Part shown: positions 14,148 to 22,062 of the stretch, piece after piece
How the letters are laid out: every line of letters begins with the position of its first letter
How positions within the stretch are numbered: the stretch's first letter is position 1
Assembly (NCBI GenBank): GCA_905209765.1
Contig: CAJLUE010000024.1
Coordinates: forward strand, 1 to 23,747
DNA length: 23,747 nucleotides
Reading direction: 5' to 3'
Source of the DNA: an uncultured Collinsella sp.
GTDB taxonomy: Bacteria > Actinomycetota > Coriobacteriia > Coriobacteriales > Coriobacteriaceae
The notes under the pieces: generated by a model
The model's input: only the letters and a program-made list of their open reading frames with translations
What the model was told of the DNA's origin: nothing
Database searches by the model: none
Made by a program: the position numbers and the translations under genes

Positions 14148-15311
14148 CTAATACAGGCCCGCCTCGCGAATGGCCTCGACAGCCAAAGCAATCTGATCGG
14201 GCGGCAGGACCAGCGCCATGCGCACGTGCCCCTCGCCCGAAGGACCAAAGCTCGCGCCCGGCGTCACCACAACGCCGGCCTTCTCCATGAGCTCCTCGCA
14301 AAACGCCATGGAATCGGTGCGACCACCGGGAAGCTTGGCCCACACAAACATGGAGCCATGCGCGTTGGGACGCTCCCAACCCAGGTCCTCAAGACCGTCA
14401 CACAGGGCATCGCGGCGCTCCTGGTACTTCAGACGCTGCGCCTCGACCTCATCGCGCGGACCGTTCAGGCAGGCGATAGCAGCCTTCTGGATCGGGAAGA
14501 ACATGCCAAAGTCGATCTGGCCGCGCAGCTTGGCAAAGGCAGAGACCACGTCCTCGCGGCCGACCAAAAAGCCAATGCGGGCACCGGTGACGTTAAACGA
14601 CTTGGAAAGCGAGAAGAACTCCACGCCCACCTCGAGCGCACCGGGATACTGCAAAAAGCTGCCACCCGGCTCGCCGTCGAACACGATGTCGGAGTACGCG
14701 TTGTCATGGACGATGAGCAGGTCGTGCTCGCGGGCGAAAGCGATGATCTCCTCGTAGATCTCGGGCGTGCCCACCGAGCCCACCGGGTTCGCGGGCAGCG
14801 ACACGATCATATACTTGGCACGATCGGCCACCTCGGGATCGATACCCGCCACATAGGGCAGGTAATTGTGCTCGGCAACCAGCGGATAGTACTCGAGCTT
14901 GGCATCGGCGATCTTGGCACCCGCCTCAAAGACCGGGTAGCACGGATCGGGAACCAAAATAGTGTCACCCGGATCGAGCAGGGCCAGGCCCAAATGACCC
15001 ACGCCCTCCTGCGTGCCGTTGCACGACTGCACCATGGACGGTGTAATGCCCGAAACGCCAAAGCGGCGCTCATAGTAATCGCACACGGACTGCTTGAGTT
15101 CGGGCAGGTCGCGCAGGGCATACTTCCACATCTCGGGATCTTGCGCCGCTTGAGTGAGCGCCTCGACCACGTGGTCGTACGGCTTAAAGTCGGGCGTGCC
15201 CACGCTCATGTTATAAATGGTCTTGCCCTGAGCCTTCAGCGCAAGCAGTTTGTTGTTGAGCGAGGCGAAGACCTCCGCGCCAAAGCGGTCGAGACGCTGC
15301 GATGCCTGCAT
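14148..15311 (-). CDS. Class I/II PLP aminotransferase, likely the DAP-pathway aminotransferase
   Basis: This 387-residue fold-I aminotransferase has the PLP lysine K237 in FFSLSKSFNVTGARIGF. SVGTPDF (36-42), CNGTQEGVGHL (98-107), the cofactor-binding SLPANPVGS (171-179) and HDNAYSDIVFDG (202-213) are present, as is the final substrate Arg in EGHVRMAL. It is closest in feel to the LL-DAP aminotransferase/PatA group (YNMSVGTPDF, MWKYALRDLPELKQ). The acetylase pathway needs an N-acetyl-DAP aminotransferase and the nearby operon lacks one, so this gene is the natural candidate. Alanine or aspartate aminotransferase remains possible. The ATG at 15311 has GAAAGGTGG upstream. The longer frame to 15488 overlaps nadE and is unlikely. 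Confidence 0.8.
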   Translation of the reverse strand: MQASQRLDRFGAEVFASLNNKLLALKAQGKTIYNMSVGTPDFKPYDHVVEALTQAAQDPEMWKYALRDLPELKQSVCDYYERRFGVSGITPSMVQSCNGTQEGVGHLGLALLDPGDTILVPDPCYPVFEAGAKIADAKLEYYPLVAEHNYLPYVAGIDPEVADRAKYMIVSLPANPVGSVGTPEIYEEIIAFAREHDLLIVHDNAYSDIVFDGEPGGSFLQYPGALEVGVEFFSLSKSFNVTGARIGFLVGREDVVSAFAKLRGQIDFGMFFPIQKAAIACLNGPRDEVEAQRLKYQERRDALCDGLEDLGWERPNAHGSMFVWAKLPGGRTDSMAFCEELMEKAGVVVTPGASFGPSGEGHVRMALVLPPDQIALAVEAIREAGLY

Positions 15312-15329
15312 GGTGCCACCTTTCGATAT

Positions 15330-15361
15330 AAAAAACGCGACGCTCCGACAAGAGCGCCGCG
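15330..15361 (-). terminator. Rho-independent terminator between nadE and the aminotransferase gene
   Basis: On the minus strand CGCGGCGCTC (15361-15352) pairs with GAGCGTCGCG (15345-15336) around a 6-nt loop, with one G-U pair. Six T follow (15335-15330). It ends 19 nt before the aminotransferase ATG, so unless that gene has a promoter inside the short gap, it also acts as a leader attenuator. A possible upstream promoter on the minus strand is TTGCAA-17-TCTGAT just before it. Confidence 0.85.
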
Positions 15362-15429
15362 CGATACGGGCCATCAGATTGCAAAAGTGTAACGCTTGCA
15401 ACCCCCGTATTGGTTCAATTTGGCCAACC

Positions 15430-17409
15430 TTAGTCAATTGCATTAAGCGCGTCGATCTGCGCAAGCCACAGTCGCGAGCTGGCGTCACTCGGCATACGCC
15501 AATCGCCGCGCGGGCTGAGCGTCACCGAGCCCACCTTGGGACCATCGGGCAGGCAGCTGCGCTTAAACTGCTGGGCAAAGAAGCGACGGTAGAACGTACG
15601 TAGCCACGTGTGGACGGTCTTGGCGTCGTAGACGCCCTCGAAGCTCTTGAGCGCCATGCGGTAGATCTTGCCCGGCTCAAAGCCAAAACGCAGCAGGTAG
15701 TAGAGGAAGTAGTCGTGCAGCTCGTACGGGCCCACCAAATCCTCAGTCTTCTGCGCAATCTCGCCGTCGCCCGTGGGCGGCAGAAGCTCGGGGGACACCG
15801 GCGTGTCGAGGATATCGAGCAAAACCTCGGCAATACGCCCGCCAAAGACATCAGCCGCATAACGCACCAGATGGCGCACAAGCGTCTTGGGCACGCTCGC
15901 GTTGACGGCGTACATGCTCATGTGGTCGCCGTTATAGGTAGCCCAGCCGAGCGCCAGCTCCGACAGGTCGCCCGTGCCAATGACAAAACCGCCAGCCTGG
16001 TTGGCCAGATCCATCAGGATCTGCGTACGCTCGCGGGCCTGGCTGTTCTCGTAGGTCACGTCTTGGACGGCCGGATCGTGCTCAATGTCCTTGAAGTGCT
16101 GCTCCACAGCCGCATGGATCGAAACCTCGCGGAAGCTCACACCCAGGTCGCGAGCGAGCGACTCGGCGTTCGACTTGGTGCGATGCGTCGTGCCAAAGCC
16201 GGGTATGGACACGGCCGTGATACCGGTGCGCGGCAGCCCCAGTGCATCGAAGGCACGCACGGTCACAAGCAGTGCCAGCGTGGAGTCCAGGCCGCCCGAA
16301 AGGCCGATGACGGCCGCCTTGGTGCCCGTATGGGCAAGGCGGGTCTTGAGGCCGGCGGTCTGCAGGTCGAGGATGGTCTCGCAACGCTCGGCCAGGTCGC
16401 CATGGTCGGCCGGCACAAAGGGCGCGCGGGGGAAGACTCGGTCAATGTCAAGTGCATCGCGCAGGACAGACTCGTCTGCCAGAACGCCCTCAAACGAAAA
16501 CTCAACGGTCGTGGCCTCCGGCGCATCGTCCGCGCGCGTCCACGTCGTCGAGCGACGGCGCTCGGCAACCAGACGGTCAAGATCGACATCGGCCACCGCC
16601 ATCTCGCAGGTGAGGAGCTTCGTGGCGGCGAGCTTAGATCCGTTTTCGTAGACGAGGTTCTCGCCCGCAAAGACCATGTCGGTCGTGGACTCGCCCTCGC
16701 TCGCATCCGCGTAGGCATAGGCGCAGTACAGGCGCGCACTCTGATTGGAGATGAGACTGCGGCGATAGTCTGCCTTACCGATAATCTCGTCCGAAGCCGA
16801 CGGGTTGAGAATCACCGTCGCACCGGCAAGCGCCATCTCGGTCGAAGGGGGCGCTGGCACCCACAGGTCCTCGCAGACCTCAACGCCCAGCACCATATCC
16901 TCGGCACCCTCATCACAGCAGCGGTAGACAAGCCCCGAACCCAGCGGAACCGGACCCTGACCGGCAAACTCGACCCACACGGGATCCGCGGGCGCCGGAG
17001 CAAACCAACGGCGCTCGTAGAACTCGCCATAGTTGGGCAGATACTTCTTGGCTGTGAGGCCCAAAAGCTCGCCCGCGCAGCACACGGCGGCGCAGTTGTA
17101 GATATTCTCGGCAACTGCAACGGGAAGACCGATGGTAAAGACAATCGGCAGCTCACGAGTCTCATCGAGGATATGCACCAGAGCAGCCTCGCAGGCAAGC
17201 AGCAGCGTGCGATTATGGAACAGGTCGGCCGCGGTATAGCCGCACAAGTTAAGCTCGGGCAGCACCAGCGCGCGAACGCCGCGCTCGGCAGCCTCGCGAA
17301 CAGCCGCCAGCGCAACCTCGGCATTGCCCTCGACATCGGCCACGCGAATCTGCGGCGACGCCGCCGCCACACGCAAAAAGCCATCAGACTGAGAAAGGTG
17401 AAGATTCAT
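15430..17409 (-). CDS. nadE: Glutamine-dependent NAD+ synthetase
   Basis: This 659-residue two-domain enzyme amidates nicotinic acid adenine dinucleotide to NAD using glutamine. The N-terminal nitrilase-type glutaminase (1 to about 290) has the Glu-Lys-Cys triad: E52 (VLPELNLCGYT), K121 (TAKKYLPNYGEFYE) and C179 (GVEVCEDLW). The C-terminal synthetase has the ATP pyrophosphatase P-loop SGGLDST (371-377) and GTGDLSELALGW. It matches the long actinobacterial form, where ammonia is channelled between domains. GGGAG lies 7 nt before the ATG. A TACAAT-like -10 (plus strand 17458-17463) lies about 50 nt upstream of the start. It ends in its own terminator. Confidence 0.95.
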   Translation of the reverse strand: MNLHLSQSDGFLRVAAASPQIRVADVEGNAEVALAAVREAAERGVRALVLPELNLCGYTAADLFHNRTLLLACEAALVHILDETRELPIVFTIGLPVAVAENIYNCAAVCCAGELLGLTAKKYLPNYGEFYERRWFAPAPADPVWVEFAGQGPVPLGSGLVYRCCDEGAEDMVLGVEVCEDLWVPAPPSTEMALAGATVILNPSASDEIIGKADYRRSLISNQSARLYCAYAYADASEGESTTDMVFAGENLVYENGSKLAATKLLTCEMAVADVDLDRLVAERRRSTTWTRADDAPEATTVEFSFEGVLADESVLRDALDIDRVFPRAPFVPADHGDLAERCETILDLQTAGLKTRLAHTGTKAAVIGLSGGLDSTLALLVTVRAFDALGLPRTGITAVSIPGFGTTHRTKSNAESLARDLGVSFREVSIHAAVEQHFKDIEHDPAVQDVTYENSQARERTQILMDLANQAGGFVIGTGDLSELALGWATYNGDHMSMYAVNASVPKTLVRHLVRYAADVFGGRIAEVLLDILDTPVSPELLPPTGDGEIAQKTEDLVGPYELHDYFLYYLLRFGFEPGKIYRMALKSFEGVYDAKTVHTWLRTFYRRFFAQQFKRSCLPDGPKVGSVTLSPRGDWRMPSDASSRLWLAQIDALNAID

Positions 17410-17612
17410 AAGAATGCTCCCGTGCGTAGACGCAATTCACAACAATTAGCAAGCTCTATTGTAGTTCAACCGCCGGGTGCAACCGCATCCCACCAACTTG
17501 GTGAGCTATTGATGAGTTGATGGTATCTGTTAAATGTCACGTACGATTCACATCTGGTGGGTACCCTGATGGCTACACGAAACGAAGCAGATTTACACCG
17601 GGAGGACCCCGT

Positions 17613-18557
17613 ATGACAACCAAGTACACCGACGCGCCGCGCACGCGCGTCATGACACCGGCATCGCTCAACAACGGCGTGCACGAGAACCATTCCATCG
17701 GACAGACCATGGCCATCGCGCCCAAAAAAGGCCTGTTTGACGACATTTCCATTCCCCAGATCATCGCCGGCGCCGCAGCCGCCGCTACGAGCGTCGCGCT
17801 TGCCTCCAAGATCGGTATCGCCGGATCGGTGATCGGTGCCGCTGTGAGCTCGGTCATCACCGTTGTGTCCTCGCAGGTCTACCGCCACTTTATCTCTGCC
17901 AGCGCCGAAGCCCTCAAGGGCACGCACGCCGACGTCGACTACCCCGCCGGCGCCTACGAGCCCGTTGAGTTTAATGCCGAGGAGCACCTGGGCGGCGCCG
18001 CGACTACGCAGGAGATGCGCCAGATTGCGGGGCGCGCGACCACGGCCCGCGTCGCCCCTAACAGCCTGCGCGCCAAGGCCGCGGCAGAGCGCAGCCAGAC
18101 GCAAAAGAAGGTCATCATCTTCTCGATTGCCATCGCCATCGTCGCGGTCATCGCCTGCACCGGCGCCATCCTTATCACCACCGCCGGCGAGGGTCTGGGT
18201 GAGCGTCCCGAGCCGATCCTTTCGTCGCGCACGACCGAGAGCGACGCGGATAGCTCCGGTCAATCGCAAAGCCAGCAGGACGACTCGCAGGGCACCCCCG
18301 CATCCGCCGACTCGTCCTCGAACGCCCCCGATCAATCGCAGGGCGTCGATTCCTCTGCGAACAACAGCGGCACGCAATCCGGCACGACCGACTCAAGCCA
18401 AACGACTGACGGCTCTCAACCGAGCACGGGCGACCAGACGAGCGGCAATACGTCGAGCACGGGATCTACCGACAACAGCAGCACTAACAGCTCGAGCGGA
18501 ACCGCGTCTGGTACGGCATCTGACAGCTCGAGCCAAGGCACGACGTCGGGCAACTAA
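17613..18557 (+). CDS. Membrane protein with Ser/Thr/Gly/Asn-rich tail
   Basis: This 314-residue protein is of unrecognised family. Residues 1-45 are polar. About 48-90 form a hydrophobic, Ala/Gly/Val-rich stretch (one or two membrane segments). A charged middle follows to about 165. Residues 167-190 are a clear membrane segment (KKVIIFSIAIAIVAVIACTGAILITT). From about 205 to the end the sequence is almost only Ser, Thr, Gly, Asn, Gln and Asp, typical of a disordered, extracytoplasmic spacer. The ATG at 17613 was chosen because GGGAGG lies 7 nt upstream. The frame opens earlier but without a site. It is divergent from nadE and followed by its own terminator. A cell-surface role is inferred. 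Confidence 0.75.
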   Translation: MTTKYTDAPRTRVMTPASLNNGVHENHSIGQTMAIAPKKGLFDDISIPQIIAGAAAAATSVALASKIGIAGSVIGAAVSSVITVVSSQVYRHFISASAEALKGTHADVDYPAGAYEPVEFNAEEHLGGAATTQEMRQIAGRATTARVAPNSLRAKAAAERSQTQKKVIIFSIAIAIVAVIACTGAILITTAGEGLGERPEPILSSRTTESDADSSGQSQSQQDDSQGTPASADSSSNAPDQSQGVDSSANNSGTQSGTTDSSQTTDGSQPSTGDQTSGNTSSTGSTDNSSTNSSSGTASGTASDSSSQGTTSGN

Positions 18558-18592
18558 GCACGTTTGCCTCTCATAGAGAACCAACCTGTATA

Positions 18593-18625
18593 ACGGGCGC
18601 GAACCGGCAACGGTCGCGCCCGTTT
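18593..18625 (+). terminator. Rho-independent terminator after the Ser-rich membrane protein
   Basis: ACGGGCGCGA (18593-18602) pairs perfectly with TCGCGCCCGT (18614-18623), followed by TTGCC, a weak U-tract. It is 35 nt after the stop codon. Confidence 0.7.
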
Positions 18626-18696
18626 GCCTTGGGTGCCGTCATGGCGAACGCTATGCGATGGTAAGATGCTTTACGTGTGTAAAGAGGAGATTTGCC

Positions 18697-19983
18697 ATGA
18701 GCAAGACAATAGTTAGGCCCACGCTATCGCTGGGCAACCACATCTATCTGTATCGCCTGCTGCGCGATGCGATTGGATGCGGCAAGCAAACGTTTATGAC
18801 GCAGGTCGAGGAGGCGCTCGCCGCTGGCGACATGACTGCTTATGACCTGGGCTTCGAGTCCACGCGCGAGTTGCTCGAGGAACTCGACGACTGCATTAAG
18901 CTGACCGTCTTTAAGGGCGGCCGTCTGTATGCCACCGTCATCGCCAACGAGGCATGGGATGCCGCCCTTGCCAAGGGCGAGGACAAGCCCAAGGGCGCCA
19001 AGGGCGCCAAGCAGTCCTACAAAAAGAAGAAGCGCGGCGAGAAGGACCTCAAGGCCGTGCGCCCCAAGCACGTTAAGTGTCCCGAGCCCGAGCCCGTGGC
19101 CGAAGTCGCTCCGGAGCCCGAGCCCGAGCCCGAGATCGAAGTCGCTATTGAGGTAACGGCAGAAGCCGAAACCGAAATCGCCGCCACGACCGATCCCGAA
19201 GTCATATCCGAGCAGGAAGTCACTGCTGAGCTCAACGAAGCTCCCAAGTCGACAACCGAAGAAGCCGCTGACCAGCCCGAAACGCCTGCGTTCCAAAACA
19301 GCGATGTCTTTGGCGACGAGGCCGAGGACGATCAAGACGCTACCGAGTCGACGCCGGAGCCCGAGACGCCGCAGCCCGCCATCTCGCTCACGGTCGTCTA
19401 TGACCCCGAGAACGCCAACGCCGGCATCACCACCATGGCATCCACGCCCGTCGAGGCAAAGTCGAGCGTCGAGAACGAGAACGCGACGCAGGTTGAGGTT
19501 GAAACCGCAGCTGTAGACGCGCCCGTCACCGAGGAGCCCGCAGATTCCACGATCAAGCCGAAAACGACGCCGGAGCCCACACCCGTCATCGAATCCGTGC
19601 CCGCCTCTGCTTGCGACCAAATTCCCGCACCGGCACCGGCTTCGGTACCCGTAGCGGCCCCAACCCCCGCACCCGCGGCACCGACCATCCCCGAGGACTT
19701 CCCCATCGATTTCGCAACCGAAGTCTTCTGCCCCGGCCCGCTTCTGCACCAGTTGTCGACCTATCTCCCCTACGGCGCCGACACGCTCGGCATCGTCGGC
19801 GAGTACTACTGGATCGCCCGCGAGCGCGGCACCATCGAGGCCGCGCGAAACCGCGCAATCTTCCCCCTGCGCTACACGCAGGCCGGCGAGCGCCACGAGG
19901 TTGCCGTGCGCATCCGCCGCAACACCACCGGCGGTCTCGGAGCCACCTGGGCCATCGACAAAGTCGAAGAACCCAAGCAGTAA
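18697..19983 (+). CDS. Two-domain protein with a long acidic Pro/Glu linker, function unknown
   Basis: This 428-residue protein has three parts. Residues 1-90 are a compact alpha/beta-looking domain (HIYLYRLLRDAIGCGKQTFMTQVEEAL, then LLEELDDCIKLTVFKGGRLYATV). A Lys-rich stretch follows (95-125). About 128-330 is a low-complexity acidic linker of Pro, Glu, Ala and Thr, opening with PEPEP repeats. Residues 332-428 are a second folded domain (FCPGPLLHQLSTYLPYGADTLGIVGEYYWIARERGTIEAARNRAIFPLRYT). I do not recognise either domain. No signal peptide is seen, so it is probably cytoplasmic. The ATG at 18697 has AGAGGAG 7 nt upstream. A short inverted repeat CTTTAC-GTGT-GTAAAG (18669-18684) abuts that site and might affect initiation. 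Confidence 0.75.
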   Translation: MSKTIVRPTLSLGNHIYLYRLLRDAIGCGKQTFMTQVEEALAAGDMTAYDLGFESTRELLEELDDCIKLTVFKGGRLYATVIANEAWDAALAKGEDKPKGAKGAKQSYKKKKRGEKDLKAVRPKHVKCPEPEPVAEVAPEPEPEPEIEVAIEVTAEAETEIAATTDPEVISEQEVTAELNEAPKSTTEEAADQPETPAFQNSDVFGDEAEDDQDATESTPEPETPQPAISLTVVYDPENANAGITTMASTPVEAKSSVENENATQVEVETAAVDAPVTEEPADSTIKPKTTPEPTPVIESVPASACDQIPAPAPASVPVAAPTPAPAAPTIPEDFPIDFATEVFCPGPLLHQLSTYLPYGADTLGIVGEYYWIARERGTIEAARNRAIFPLRYTQAGERHEVAVRIRRNTTGGLGATWAIDKVEEPKQ

Positions 19984-19987
19984 CGAC

Positions 19988-20025
19988 AAACGGCTCAAAT
20001 CCAAATCAGGATTTGAGCCGTTTTT
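19988..20025 (+). terminator. Rho-independent terminator, near perfect
   Basis: AAACGGCTCAAATCC (19988-20002) pairs over 15 bp with GGATTTGAGCCGTTT (20009-20023), with a 6-nt loop and a T-tract continuing to 20025. It starts 4 nt after the stop codon of the preceding gene. Confidence 0.95.
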
Positions 20026-20052
20026 ATTTGTTGATGTTGCGTAACCAACAGC

Positions 20053-20156
20053 GAGCGGGCCGCAAGTGCCCCAGGTTGCCGTGAAAGAGGAGCGACGCGT
20101 ACTTCGGTACGCGAGCGACGGTTTGAACGGCAAGATGGGGTGCTTGCGACCCGCGC
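20053..20156 (+). ncRNA. Candidate structured RNA, copy 2: long stem-loop with UUCG tetraloop
   Basis: About 104 nt fold back on themselves. The tip is a cUUCGg tetraloop (20102-20107) on a 7-bp CGCGTAC/GTACGCG stem. Below it TGCCGT pairs with ACGGCA (20077-20082 / 20127-20132), CCCCA with TGGGG (20069-20073 / 20136-20140), CGCAAG with CTTGCG (20061-20066 / 20143-20148), and GCGGG with CCCGC at the base. Between the inner helices are CGTGAAAGAGGAG (20080-20092) and CGACGGTTTGAACG (20116-20129), shared with copy 1. Internal loop GG/GA is also shared. Two adjacent wobble pairs (20067-20068 with 20141-20142) favour the plus strand. No promoter is evident. Confidence 0.65.
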
Positions 20157-20195
20157 AGCGTCGAGCAGTTACGCGGTTTGGTAAAACCGCGTAAC
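20155..20195 (+). repeat. Dispersed palindrome with conserved linker, copy 2
   Basis: The linker GCAGCGTCGA (20155-20164) is followed by 3 nt, then GTTACGCGGTTT (20168-20179), a 4-nt spacer and AAACCGCGTAAC (20184-20195). The palindrome ends 3 nt from the ettA stop codon. It is the inverted-orientation partner of 10342-10382. The linker contains CGTCG (20159-20163), complementary to CGACG (20116-20120) in the adjacent stem-loop. Confidence 0.9.
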
Positions 20196-20198
20196 AAA

Positions 20199-21878
20199 TT
20201 AGTCACGCGTCAGCTTGCGGTGAATACGATGCGGCTGGGCTGCGTCCTCGCCCAGGCGCTCGATGCGGTTGGCCTGATAGGCCTCGAAGTTGCCCTCAAA
20301 CCAATACCAGTTGCCCGGATTCTCGTCGGTGCCCTCCCACGCCAGGATGTGCGTGGCAACGCGGTCCAGGAACATACGGTCGTGGCTAATGACCACCGAA
20401 CAGCCCGGGAACTCGAGCAGCGCCGCCTCGAGCGAAGACAGCGTCTCGACGTCGAGGTCGTTCGTGGGCTCGTCGAGGAGCAGCAGGTTGCCGCCCTGCT
20501 TGAGCGTAAGCGCCAAGTTCAGACGGTTGCGCTCGCCACCGGAGAGTACGCCAGCGCGCTTCTGCTGGTCCTGGCCCTTAAAGCCGAAGCTCGCCACATA
20601 AGCACGGCTCGGGACCTCGGTCTCGCCGACCATCATGTGGTCCAGGCCGTCCGAGACGACCTCCCACAGATTCTTATCGGGGTCGATGCCGGAACGGTTC
20701 TGGTCGACGTAGGAGATCTTGACGGTCTCGCCCACCTCGAGCTCGCCCGAAGTCAGCGGCTCCAGGCCCACGATGGTCTTGAAGAGCGTAGTCTTGCCCA
20801 CGCCGTTGGGGCCGATGACGCCCACGATGCCGTTGCGCGGCAGGGTGAACGAAAGGTCATCGATGAGTACACGGCCATCGAACTCCTTGTGCAGGTGATG
20901 GGCCTCGAGCACCTTGTTGCCCAAACGCGGGCCCACGGGGATGCGGATGTCGGTCCAGTCGAGTTTCTGGCTTGCGCGGGCCTCGGCCTCCATCTCCTCG
21001 TAGCGAGCCAGACGGGCCTTGTTCTTGGCCTGGCGAGCCTTGGGCGAGCTGCGTACCCACTCGAGCTCGGCCTCCATGCGCTTGGCGAGCTTGGCATCGC
21101 GGTTGCCCTGTGCCTCGATACGCGCGGCCTTAGTCTCCAGATACGTGGAGTAGTTGCCCTTGTAGGGATAAAGGTGACCGCGGTCGACCTCGCAGATCCA
21201 CTCGGCAACGTTGTCCAGGAAGTAGCGATCGTGCGTGACGGCAAGCACAGCGCCCTGGTAGTTGTGCAGGAAGTGCTCGAGCCACAGGATCGACTCGGCG
21301 TCCAGGTGGTTCGTGGGCTCGTCGAGCAGCAGCAGGTCGGGAGCCTCGAGCAGCAGCTTGCACAGGGCCACGCGACGACGCTCGCCACCGGAAAGCACGT
21401 TGACCGGCATGTCAGAATCGGGCAGCTGCAGGGCGTCCATGGCCTGGCCGAGCTTGGAATCGATATCCCAGCCGTCGGCGGCGTCGATCTCGTCCTGGAG
21501 CTTGCCCATCTCGGCCATGAGGGCGTCCATGTCGCAATCCGGGTCGCACATCTCCTCGCCGATCTTATTGAAGCGATCGACCTTGGCGATCATATCGCCA
21601 AATGCCATGCGCACGTTCTCGATGACGGTCTTGTCGTCGTCGAGCGGCGGCTCCTGCTGCAGGATACCCACGGTGTAGCCGGGGGTAAGCCTGGCATCGC
21701 CGTTGGAGACCTCCTCGATGCCGGCCATGATCTTGAGCAGGGTCGACTTGCCCATACCGTTGGGGCCCACGACGCCGATCTTGGCACCGGGGTAGAAGCT
21801 CAGGGTCACGTCGTCAAGGATTACCTTGTCGCCATGGGCCTTGCGAGCCTGATACATCTGGTAGATAAACTCCGCCAT
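20199..21878 (-). CDS. ettA: ABC-F ATPase, energy-dependent translational throttle EttA
   Basis: This 559-residue ABC-F protein has two ATPase domains and no membrane segments. It acts on the ribosome E site to gate translation according to ATP/ADP. Domain 1 has Walker A GPNGMGKST (38-46), the signature LSGGERRR (162-169) and Walker B LDEPTNHLD (185-193). The linker (about 250-310) is rich in Lys, Arg and Glu. Domain 2 has GPNGVGKTT (356-364), LSGGERNR and LDEPTNDLD. The length, the near-N-terminal start FIYQMYQARKAHGDK and the PVGPRLGNKVLE segment are typical of EttA rather than resistance-type ABC-F proteins. AAAGGA lies 12 nt before the ATG, a rather long spacing. Confidence 0.93.
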   Translation of the reverse strand: MAEFIYQMYQARKAHGDKVILDDVTLSFYPGAKIGVVGPNGMGKSTLLKIMAGIEEVSNGDARLTPGYTVGILQQEPPLDDDKTVIENVRMAFGDMIAKVDRFNKIGEEMCDPDCDMDALMAEMGKLQDEIDAADGWDIDSKLGQAMDALQLPDSDMPVNVLSGGERRRVALCKLLLEAPDLLLLDEPTNHLDAESILWLEHFLHNYQGAVLAVTHDRYFLDNVAEWICEVDRGHLYPYKGNYSTYLETKAARIEAQGNRDAKLAKRMEAELEWVRSSPKARQAKNKARLARYEEMEAEARASQKLDWTDIRIPVGPRLGNKVLEAHHLHKEFDGRVLIDDLSFTLPRNGIVGVIGPNGVGKTTLFKTIVGLEPLTSGELEVGETVKISYVDQNRSGIDPDKNLWEVVSDGLDHMMVGETEVPSRAYVASFGFKGQDQQKRAGVLSGGERNRLNLALTLKQGGNLLLLDEPTNDLDVETLSSLEAALLEFPGCSVVISHDRMFLDRVATHILAWEGTDENPGNWYWFEGNFEAYQANRIERLGEDAAQPHRIHRKLTRD

Positions 21879-21969
21879 ATGCCTGTTCTATCCTTTCTAC
21901 CTGCTGTTTCCCTATTCTTGATTCGCTTTAGTGGAAACGAAATGAGAAAACCAGCTCTGAAACGTAACG

Positions 21970-21996
21970 AAAAAGGGGCATGGTTGCCCACACCCC
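21970..21996 (-). terminator. Rho-independent terminator of the sdpR-sdpI operon
   Basis: On the minus strand GGGGTGTGG (21996-21988) pairs with CCATGCCCC (21983-21975), including two wobble pairs, around a GCAA loop. Five T follow (21974-21970). It lies 66 nt after the sdpI stop and about 90 nt before the ettA start. Confidence 0.85.
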
Positions 21997-22062
21997 CTAA
22001 TACTACCTGGGAAAAGTCCCCCGGAACATACTATGAACTGCGTACGCTAGTTTTCCGCAACC

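Noticed and set aside
15312..15488. N-terminal extension of the aminotransferase to 15488
   Set aside because: It overlaps nadE and crosses the nadE terminator. The ATG at 15311 has a clear ribosome binding site and fits the family N-terminus.
15610..17520. Long plus-strand open frame (636 codons) opposite nadE
   Set aside because: It mirrors nadE on the other strand. High GC codon use leaves antisense frames open; the product is basic, repetitive and has no motif, whereas nadE has full catalytic motifs.
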